The translations under genes were made by a program, and so were the position numbers. Of a stretch of 64,000 bases of DNA, positions 32,690 through 41,176 are shown piece by piece; positions within the stretch are counted from its first letter, which is position 1; every line of letters begins with the position of its first letter. The stretch is from Astropecten irregularis (Eukaryota; Echinodermata; Asteroidea; Paxillosida; Astropectinidae). Below the pieces are notes generated by a model. The model was not told the origin of the DNA. It ran no database searches and saw only the letters and a list, made by a program, of their open reading frames with translations. The stretch is taken from the NCBI GenBank assembly GCA_963971285.1, contig OZ020265.1, forward strand, positions 1,624,001 to 1,688,000, in the 5' to 3' direction.

Positions 32690-33180
32690 GGAGTTTGGAC
32701 GAAGATTGCTTACTTGCTAAAGGTACAAGTAACAAATGGGAATGTTTCTTCCCTGAGTACGCTTACCCCTACGTCACAACACCTCTCTTCGTTATTAACT
32801 CGGTCTATGATCCTTGGGTGCAATGTAACATCTTGAAGTACCCATGTCACCCATCGGAGTGCAATGAAACCACTGGCTACCTGGAGAAACACAGAGAAAC
32901 GTTCATGCAACGCACGGATCAAGTCAAGAGATACGACAAAGATGGAATGTTCGTGTCATCCTGCTACACACATTGCCAAGCGGTCGCTGATACTCCGTGG
33001 AGGTCGTACAAAGTGGCTGGAGCAACGACTAGGCAGGCCTTTGCAGAGTGGTATTTTGATAAGGCCACACCGGGTGGTTAACTGAGCGTAGACTGTGACT
33101 CAAGTTACAAATGTAATCCAACTTGTGCTGCAACATGGACATTGGGTTACAATGTGTCTTACACACGTATGAGCCGTTGA
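32690..33180 (+). pseudogene. Duplicated terminal exon, copy 3 (nonsense codon)
   Basis: Acceptor and phase are as in copies 1 and 2. The tyrosine codon after PGG is TAA (33,079-33,081), and WYFDM reads WYFDK just before. A transcript using it would lack the last 33 residues, including several cysteines, but would keep the Asp and His of the triad. The downstream reading frame is otherwise intact to the original stop at 33,178-33,180. Confidence 0.82.
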
Positions 33181-34419
33181 GGGCGCTGTGACACATAGCA
33201 ACTAGAAACTGCAAGCTCATGAATAATTATTATGATGACATCACACTATCGTCATATCACGTGTTATTATCACACCAATCACAATTAATACACAAATCAT
33301 CAATTGATTGTGCCAAATAATAATTTCAATGTATCGTTCTGTGCAATTTGTATTTTTAACATAATTGATAATTTTGTTCGCATTGCGGTAAAAAAAAAGA
33401 ATTTGTGTACATAAATATTTATTTATTGCTGAAATCTGTTTAAGGAGAAAATGAATTCAATGTGTTCTGATTTTAAAGGCGATGGAAGACTGGATATTAA
33501 ATGATTTTGGTCGGGAAATAGATATATGCAGAATAGAGTATACAATGCTCAGTCACGTCGGTGAAGGGTAAGCCTAATTTGCGGTGGAAGACTGTTTATA
33601 ATTCATAAAATTCAAGTAAATATTGTTGATATTCTATACAATTTAAAATCTGTAAAACACAGTTCGAATACTTGGCCAATATCCGTACATCTTTCTCAGT
33701 TTTCACAAGCCTTGCCCGACCAATGACAGAAACTAAGCAACTGTGAAACCACAATATAAACTGAGACTGAAGTATCAAATATAAAACGAATTGAAATTTA
33801 TAATTGCTTTTTCATTCATCTTATAATATCAATTTTATTCACGACAGTTAAAGGTATAATACATGATTGGTAAAGGTCACAGAACAGCACTCACACTCAA
33901 GTTGTCTAATCCAACATGTACATAAAATAATAAGCCTGTGAAAATTTGAGCTTAATCGAACATCCGAGTCATAAAGCGAAAACCCGATCCAATTTTTCTT
34001 ATACAACATAAATGGAATGGTTTTGATCTTACCCCGAGATCAAAACTGTTTTCGGTCTTTGTTTTACTAATTTCTGGATAAAAAAACCATTTCAGGTGGA
34101 AATATTTTAACGGTATGTTTCTACCAGCACCATCTTCATACCCTGAAAGTTATACGTAAATCTGTGCACATTTCTGTTTGGGTTTGTTACCAGTTATGTA
34201 CTGTACCATTGAATTTATAGCGAGGTTTCCACACTTGGTATTTTAATACTTGTGTAGCAATTGACACATTTTAAAGGGAGCATACAGGATTTGCAAAGAT
34301 TTGCGTTTTTGCTGAATTTAGTACTTACACAGAAGTGAAGGTTTGAAACTTCCTTACAAACGTTGTTTCATACATTTTTACGCTTTGTTCATAGCAGAAA
34401 AACGGCCGAAAAAATCTTG

Positions 34420-34441
34420 CCCCCCCCCCCCCCCCCCCCCA
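34420..34441. repeat. Poly-C run in unit 3
   Basis: The C run inside the family C element is about 22 bases here against about 10 interrupted bases in unit 1 and fewer in unit 2, showing length change after duplication. Confidence 0.75.
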
Positions 34442-35298
34442 CCGAATCCTTCACGGTTACACCACGCTTTCGAAATGCTACTAAATCGTCCGGACGAACG
34501 ATCTTTTTACAATACACTAAATCTTGATTTCCTTGAAAAACCCAGCATCTGATGAACCAAGATTTCCCATGGTGACTGTTTGCACTGTTTACGAACTGTT
34601 GAGTCCATTTTTCTGTTTCAAACTCAAAAATTGTTTTGGAGACCTTGCAAAATACGCTGCCTTAAAATATTCAAAGACAATCTTACATGTAGTAAAAGAA
34701 TTGGGTATATGGACACTATACATTACGTCCTGGCATATTAGTGATGGGTCAATGTAATTGCTATAATATGGGGTAGGTTATAATGTCATATATTGTGCAC
34801 TCGCTTTGTCTGTATACAAATACAATGTGTATATTTTAGGTTTGTGCAATATTTATACGGCGTGTTCTACGTGCATATTCCCGTATACAGCTGATCACGA
34901 AAGGTACATGTCTACCTTAAGTGGTTTCAAAATGAGTTAAAAACATCTCTTATTAGATTTTATGCTCTGTTACCAACAAAATGTGTTTTAATACGTCCTT
35001 GTTTAGGTGCTACACGCACCTGACCTAAAATAAATAACATGTGAAAGAAATGGTTGTGACTACGGCTAGCATTTTCACTTTCATTGGTTTGTTGTTTTGA
35101 CATTGATGACTTGGAAATACAGTGTGGTTCTTCAGACTCTGCTAGTTTTCGTCGTGATTTTTAAGACAATCAAAGCTTACGATAGCAAATATTTCTTGCT
35201 CCTCTGAACGAAGCACTTACCCAGCTTTTTGTAGGCGGAGCTTGATCAACTCCGAGTGCTCGCCTTTCGGTTATTACTACGCCTATGCTTTTAACGCT

Positions 35299-36005
35299 GA
35301 GCAAAGTTCAGTGAATTTAGATTCCTTATTGCGCTTCGGTTTGTCGTAATTGATTGGACTACTACGGGACTGGGTAGAGGTATAGTACGGCGCCTTTGTC
35401 ACTCTTGGTTTTGCAGCTATCCTGGTTACATCGCCATGAAGCAGAGTGCGGGCTTAGGAGGAAAGTAGTAGGCCTTAAGAAGTCCTTAAGGAAACCTAGT
35501 TGATATCATCATGATTGAACACGGCTTTAATACGTTTGATTTGCTGATATTGCTGTAGTTTTTAAGTGCGGTAGACGGATTGAATTGTCAGTTGTGCTGG
35601 GAAGGCTTGGCAGGACTCTGCCTTGCAACAACCTTGGGCCTATTTCACTCGATGCTTGGATCATGGAATAAAATTGCAGATTGTGTCTTTACAAGCAGAT
35701 AGAGATACACAACATTGACGAAACGGTCTAATTTATTTAAGTTGCAGCTAAGTTTCATTTCAGCATTACTGGCACTCAACTCCTTGCAATCACAGCGAGT
35801 TTTGAAACAAACTTCATTTCAAAAAAAGTGGTAAGTAGGTTTGAATTGTAAAAAGTAATGAATTTGTGTCTTGGCATTACGAAATAGAAGGAAGCTGATT
35901 TGAATTAAGACAATGTTTACCTTCTGTATCAACTGGCAAGTATTTGAATTGATAATAATCTGTCATATTTACAGTACAATTAACAAACTGCTCATCAGCC
36001 AAAAT
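35299..36005. other. Intergenic, possible promoter/first exon of the receptor gene
   Basis: Sequence just beyond the tandem units that matches no repeat recognised here. A donor-like AAAGTG|GTAAGTAGG lies near 35,830, downstream of a stretch with no long open frame. A non-coding first exon of the receptor gene could lie here, because its first coding exon has an acceptor 74 bp before the ATG. Weak, inferred only from splice-like signals. Confidence 0.25.
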
Positions 36006-36009
36006 AATG

Positions 36010-36500
36010 ACCTGAAATTTTAAAAATGCTTGGAGTTAGGAGGACCTAAGGCGTTTCGATCCAAGGAGGATCTTCATCGAAGGCTGCTCAGAGTTAGGAG
36101 GGCCCGACGTTTCGATCCTAGTAGGATCTTTATCGAAGGCTGCTCAGAGTTATAGGAGGGCCTGACGTTTCGATCCAAGAATGATCTTTCTCAAAGGGTG
36201 CTGTGAGTTAGGAAGGCCTGACGTTTCGATCTTAGCAGGATCTGTCAGCAATCAGCAAGCTTTCAATGGCAGTTACCATGTTTTTGATTGTTGCTTTTTT
36301 TTTATTTGGAAACCAAAAGTTAATGAACAACTTGATCTCAGTGATCTCTCATAAAAAACAGTAAAAACTTCACAGATTAACCCGGGAAATCTATGTCCTC
36401 ACAGAGGAAGAAAACATTTCCAAAATGATAAATTGCACAACAGTTCGGATAAATTGTGAAATCGTCAGGAAGTATACGAAAACATAAGAGATGGTATTAA
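36010..36500 (-). mobile_element. 56-bp array D with its flank, inverted
   Basis: Minus-strand copy of the element seen at 10,665-11,335: a short array of 56-bp units (36,015-36,250) joined to the ACTTCCTGACGATTTCACAA-containing flank. Its left side carries the array tail (CTGCTCATCAGCCAAAATAA). Confidence 0.75.
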
Positions 36501-36850
36501 AGTACAGTACAGGATTGGTAACATGCCCAAACAGAAATGTTCACAGATTTACGTATAACTTTCAGGGTATGAAGATGGTGCTGGTAGAAACATACCGTTA
36601 CAATATTTCTGCCCCAAATGCTGTATTTATCCAGATATTAGTAAAACAAATACCGAAAATAGTTTTGATCTTGGGGTAAGATCAAAATCATTCTGTTTGA
36701 TCAGAAAAACTGAGTCGGGTTTTCGGTATATTCTCGTGACTCAGATGTCCGATTAAACTCAAATTTTCACAGGTTTATTATTTCATGTACATGTTTGATC
36801 AGATAAAGTGTGAGTGCTGTCCTGTGACCGTTACCAATCATGTATTATAG
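36497..36850 (-). mobile_element. TTAA family B MITE
   Basis: AAGTACAGTACAGGATTGG at the left to ACCAATCATGTATTAT at the right, with interior blocks GGTGCTGGTAGAAACATACC and CATGTACATGTTTGATC. Directly adjoins the 56-bp repeat element. Confidence 0.7.
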
Positions 36851-36986
36851 ACCTTTCTTTTGCAACGTTGATCACAGCCGGAGATTTTGCCAAACAACAT
36901 GCCGGAAACTATGGCGAGCCGTCAAACCCAGGCATAAAAAAATATACACATATTATACACAATTTGTACAAGACGTTTCATAAACA

Positions 36987-37325
36987 TTAAAGGGGTGGTA
37001 CGGAACTGGTTTTTGCGACAAAACCGTTGCTGACAGTGAAAGCACATTATTTAATCCATCATATACCTTAACCGACAAACCTGTAGAATTTTGAGGTCAA
37101 TCAGCCATCTGGGTCACGAGAAAATAGTGAAAACCCGTTTACACATTTCAACGAATATTCCAATCGGAAAATAGTTCCATTTATTTCTCAACGAATATGG
37201 CATTTCAGACAAATACATTTCATGAGATGTCTTCTCCTATCATCACCATTATACTTTGTAAGTTTTATGTGAATCTGTGATCTTGAAGTGTATTTTGTCT
37301 TACCAATTCTGTACCATCCCTTTAA
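36987..37325 (+). mobile_element. TTAA family D MITE
   Basis: TTAA-AGGGGTGGTACGGAACTGG at the left, CCAATTCTGTACCATCCCT-TTAA at the right. The interior has ATCAGCCATCTGGGTCACGA. A second copy with a lost right tip is at 62,114-62,435. Confidence 0.75.
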
Positions 37326-37905
37326 AACATATTGCTGAATGAAATGGAAACAACACAAGCAATGATGGTATGTTTTTTGTACATTTATGGACAGTTTGCA
37401 AAAACGTTGAAGTTGGTCACGCCGTCTGTCAAGAAGATGAAATGATTTGCAACCTAAGCCGCCCATGCCAATATCGAGCCAGTGTTTGTAAATAAAAAAA
37501 GGTCTATACCTTGAATGTATAATCTTATTGATAGAAATACTTTGGTTGTTCTGCCTTGTAATAATGGTCCCTCCATTATCTTAGGCTGCCCCAAGCAACT
37601 TGTCCATTTCGTTTTTGTAATTGACCGCTAAGTGTATTTAACTGTCAATCTAATAAATTGCACGCCGCTTAAGAGTGCATTATTGAGAGTAGATTAGACA
37701 TGGACACCGCCCCGAACGAGTGGTCGTTTGGATGTTGCCTTAGTAACCGAGGTTCCTCTGATATTCAAGCATGTCATCAATTAAGAATTTAACACTTAGT
37801 ATCTTAAAAGTTTGTGCTTAATCGGCTGTTTTGTATTTGTAGCGTATTGCAACTTTTCTGATGTCAAAATAGAAAAGTTCAAATGTTGCTTACCAAGAGA
37901 GCAGG
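37326..37905. other. Intergenic, nothing recognised
   Basis: Includes a minus-strand open frame of about 90 codons (37,188-37,466) that overlaps the family D element and has no domain-like pattern. No RNA gene is seen. Confidence 0.4.
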
Positions 37906-37962
37906 GGCCAATTTCACGACCCTGCTTAGCACAACAATTTGCTAAGCATGAAATGTCTGTCT

Positions 37963-38649
37963 TTAAAGGAAACAAGCTGCGTGAACTGGGCGTATCGCAT
38001 TTGATTTCATAAATAAATTTATTTACATATATTAAATGTGAATTAAAAGCCAAACTGGTGCAAGTGAAGTTTTCATTTGATTTTTTGCCGCTCAAAAATT
38101 GCCTCCCCCTTTTGGGAATTTGCCGCGACTCAAATTGAGGGCGCTATTCGTGACGCAGATCGAGGAACGGAAATGTATCGAAGGTCTAGAAAACATCTTA
38201 ACTTGCACGGTCCATGGAGCGGTCACAGACCCTCGGCAAGCTGCTATGGTGATCCGTCTCACACACAGACCAACGTAAAACCGTCAGCCAGCACTACGAC
38301 ACGCGGTGTGTGTAAAATCTTTGAAGCCTTTTTTCTCGAAAAGTATTTTTGTTGAACGATTTTAGGCTTCGTGGACATGCATGTATACAATGTGACCGGC
38401 CCGTGAATGGGGCGCCGGCTCGCGCGCGCGCGGCTGCAGCTTCCTCGATTTACGTCACACATTCGGGAAGATTTATGAGGGTCCCACTCAAGGGGCGGAG
38501 TAGCTTGGACAAACATTTTCAACATTTTTTTTCTCATATTTAATCCAGCAAATAATTAGCTCGAGACACAAAATATCATTGTAGATATAGTACTTTATTG
38601 TTTTAAGCAGGAATAATGCAATTTAAACCCTATATCGTGGTCCCTTTAA
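37963..38649. mobile_element. TTAA-flanked element with GC-rich core
   Basis: TTAA (37,963-37,966) then AGGAAACAAGCTGCGTGAAC; right end CGTGGTCCCT then TTAA (38,646-38,649). Sister copies of the surrounding element read TGTCTTAATAAAAACAG at this place, so the empty site is visible. The core (about 38,100-38,520) is CpG-rich, with CGCGCGCGCG and GGGGCGGAG, unlike all neighbouring sequence. Confidence 0.7.
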
Positions 38650-38676
38650 TAATAAAAACAGAGACACCACTAACGT

Positions 38677-38750
38677 AGGGCTGGATAGCTCAATTGGTAG
38701 AGCGCCTCTACGGTATTCAGGAGGTCGCCGGTTCGAATCCCACTCCAGTC
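38677..38750 (+). mobile_element. tRNA-like SINE head, copy 3
   Basis: GGCTGGATAGCTCAATTGGT, AGAGCGCC, then GTCGCCGGTTCGAATCCC and TCCAGTC. A and B boxes are intact; the anticodon loop is abnormal. Confidence 0.7.
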
Positions 38751-39397
38751 AATTTTTCTTTATTCACTTTTCAATGACTTCAAGATTCAGTCAGTTTCCC
38801 TTTTTATTTAATGATTGTTAAAAACAGGATGAACAACCAAATTTCCATGACTGTGTTGTGTATATCACTATTGATTGTTCTTTAGATGGTGTTTGCTGAC
38901 CATTAATATGAAATGAAATCTTTAATGGCGGATTGTTTTATTGTGCAAGACATTTCTGTGTTAAGCAATTTTTGTTTTGCTTAGCAGCTCCATGAAATTG
39001 GTCCCAGATCTAATGGGATTGACTGATTAAAGGCCGTAATATATCAGCCTGATTTCTGAGTTACTAATTAACAACTGAAAGTGTTAAGGTAATGAATTGA
39101 TTTGGTCTCAATCTGCTTCAGTACGGTTTTGGTTTTCACCCTTTTTCAGGAGAGAAATCATTTCACGAATTTATTTTTCCAGAATTCTATAATGAAACTA
39201 GCCTACGCAAAATTGATTAAATCTGTATTTGTTTAAGATTACATATTCTGAAAACATGGCGGTAAGTGACATGCTATGATTATCTTTCATATTTACTGTT
39301 AAATGTATCCACAGTGATGAAGTGGTTATGTGTTTAATAAATAACCCAAATGCCAAATTTGCAAAATGCTTGGTTCAATTGGAATGGATTGGTTTGA

Positions 39398-40700
39398 AGG
39401 ACTGGACATACATGATCTAAGTCCATGTAGGATCCCGTGTGAACGCTTCGCAGTTAGGCTAAATTAGTCAACTAATCTTTTATGAACCTCTTACATTGGG
39501 CCGTATGCATAAAAAGTAGCAATTGCTTGCAAGCAATGGCTTCAAGCACAAGCAATTGCTTGTCAGGCAAAAGATTAAACTCCGTATACATAAACTTTTG
39601 CTTCTGCTTAAACCTTTTGCTTGCTTTCAGCAGGCAATTGCTTGAGGTTTCAACAATAAGGATGCCAGGACGGCGCAAAAACCATTCATGGGAGACCAAA
39701 GGCGGGCTACGTAATATGTAACGTGGGTGGGGAGGTGATCAGTACAGAATGCATACACTCATACGTGCTCTGCAGTAGGAAAAGACCACGATCATGACCA
39801 GTATTGGGAAAAGGATGGATGGAAAATAAATGAAGACAAGAGCGAAAACAAAACACAAACGGAATAATTCCGATAGGTCGCTGGAGCTATAATTTCTTCT
39901 CGATTTATTCTACTCCTGTGCAACTTCGGGGTTTCTCTTACGATCATGAACAGGATGAATAAACGCAAACATCATGATTAAGCAAGAGCTCAAGCTGGTA
40001 TGACGGAGCTTTGAAAAACGTAAGCAATTGCTCATAAGAGCAAGCAAAAGGTTCGTTTTATGCATACGTTTTGTTGAGCAATTGCTTATCTTTAAGCAGT
40101 TGCTTGCTGCCCGCAAGCAATTGCTTGTGCTTGCTAGCTAAAGCTTTAGCTTGCAAGCAATGGTTTATTTTTATGCATACGGATTCAAGTAAAAGGCTAG
40201 AAAAAGCAATTGCTACTTTTTATGCATACGGACCATTGACATCGACTGATCACAATTTCGTACAATGACTTATGCATACAGGACATACGGGATCTAATTC
40301 CATGTATAGGATCTCGTGTGAACGCTTCGCAGTTGGGCTTAATTTAGTCCACTTATCTGTTATGAAGCTCTTACATCGACATTGACTGAGCACTATTTCG
40401 TACAATGACTTACGCATACAGGACATTCAGGATCTAATTCCATGTAGGATCCCGTGTGAACGCTTCGCAGTGGGGCTAAATTAGTCTACTAATCTGTTAT
40501 GAACCTCTTACATTGACATTGACTGAGCACTATTTCGTACAATGACTTACGCATACAGGACATTCAGGATCTAATTCCATGTAGGATCCCGTGTGAACGC
40601 TTCGCGGTGGGGCTTAATTAGTCCACTAATCTGTTATGAACCTCTTACATTGACATTGACTGAACACTATTTCGTACAATGACTTACGCATACAGGAAAT
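39398..40700 (+). repeat. ~137-bp satellite array interrupted by a transposon
   Basis: Units contain CGTGTGAACGCTTCGCAGT, CTAATCTGTTATGAACCTC, TTACATTGACATTGACTGAG and TTTCGTACAATGACTTACGC, with repeat starts near 40,374, 40,511 and 40,649. One partial unit lies left of the transposon at 39,498-40,234 and the rest lie right of it. Confidence 0.8.
39498..40234. mobile_element. CAATTG-rich inverted-repeat element inserted in the satellite
   Basis: 737 bp. Ends GGGCCGTATGCATAAAAAGT / ACTTTTTATGCATACGGACC are inverse copies continuing into AGCAATTGCTT. The arms contain many AAGCAATTGCTT palindromes. ATT flanks both sides, consistent with a 3-bp duplication; intact satellite units give the empty site CTTACATTGACAT. 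Confidence 0.75.
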
Positions 40701-40720
40701 ACGCATGGTGGAAGGACTAA

Positions 40721-40977
40721 AAGAAGGTAGGTTTTCGCTGACACCATGTAATCTCTTCTGCGACAGAGTGTGGTTCTGAGAAGAACCGTTGGTATAATCT
40801 AGACATTCCGAACAGTGTGCTCTGTTCGTCCTCAGGAGAGTTCTCAGGCAGTCACTCTCCGGAGGACGAAAAGAGCACACTGTTTGGAACGTCGAGATAA
40901 TACCACCGGTTCTTTTCAGAACCACACACTCTCACTGAAGATATTACATTGTGTCAGCGCAAACCTGCCTCCTTCTT
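40721..40977. mobile_element. Long palindromic element with hammerhead-like arms
   Basis: About 115-bp inverted arms: AGGTTTTCGCTGACACCATG at the left; the inverse of AGGTTTGCGCTGACACAATG at the right. On the plus strand the right arm reads TCTC, CGGAGGA, CGAAAAG, AGCACA, CTGTTTG, GAACGTC, GAGA, i.e. pairing outer stem, core-like strand, inner stem, then a GAACGTC strand. See the findings. A half copy is at 1785-1920. Confidence 0.75.
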
Positions 40978-41023
40978 AAATGCAGTTCACATTTCATGTT
41001 TTATGTTTCTGTTTTTGTTTCAG

Positions 41024-41176
41024 TTTTGGAACTTCTTGCATGAATTGAAGAATTCAAAATCCATCTTTGTCAAGACTTTTTGATCTGTGCAACAGAAATG
41101 GAACCGAAATGCAGTAGCGTGTTTATTTTCGTGGCGTTCGTCGTGTATTGGGCGACTGCGCAAGCTATTCATGAAG
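41024..41176 (+). CDS. Receptor exon 1: signal peptide (residues 1-26)
   Basis: Acceptor TTTTTGTTTCAG ends at 41,023, implying an upstream non-coding exon. The ATG is at 41,098; MEPKCSSVFIFVAFVVYW, then ATAQA, is a typical signal peptide with a likely cleavage near TAQA. Donor GAAG|GTAAAA, phase 1. Confidence 0.82.

Larger units (their letters stand above)
26689..35298 (+). repeat. Three tandem ~2.8-kb units, each with an esterase terminal exon
   Basis: Unit 1 is about 26,689-29,675, unit 2 about 29,676-32,485 and unit 3 about 32,486-35,298. Units 2 and 3 are about 2,810 bp. Unit 1 is about 175 bp longer because of a palindromic repeat (26,884-27,024) before its exon. Each unit holds the acceptor, the 491-nt terminal exon, a shared 3' flank, a family B MITE and a family C MITE. 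The junctions share TTTTGCTTA near GCCTATGCTTTTAACGCT. The copies look nearly identical, so duplication was recent. Confidence 0.9.
37906..39003 (+). mobile_element. TTAGCAC-family element with nested TTAA element and SINE
   Basis: Starts GGGGCCAATTTCACGACCC and ends CAGCTCCATGAAATTGG. It is interrupted at its TGTCTTTAA site by a 687-bp TTAA-flanked insertion (37,963-38,649), and then contains a tRNA-like SINE (38,677-38,750). Confidence 0.7.

Noticed and set aside
36891..37495. Possible minus-strand exon near 37,188-37,466
   Set aside because: Overlaps the family D MITE and shows no protein pattern or paired splice signals.
38077..38543. Overlapping open frames of 64-92 codons on both strands in the GC-rich block
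   Set aside because: High GC lowers stop-codon frequency; no domain and no agreement between frames; the block is inside a TTAA element.
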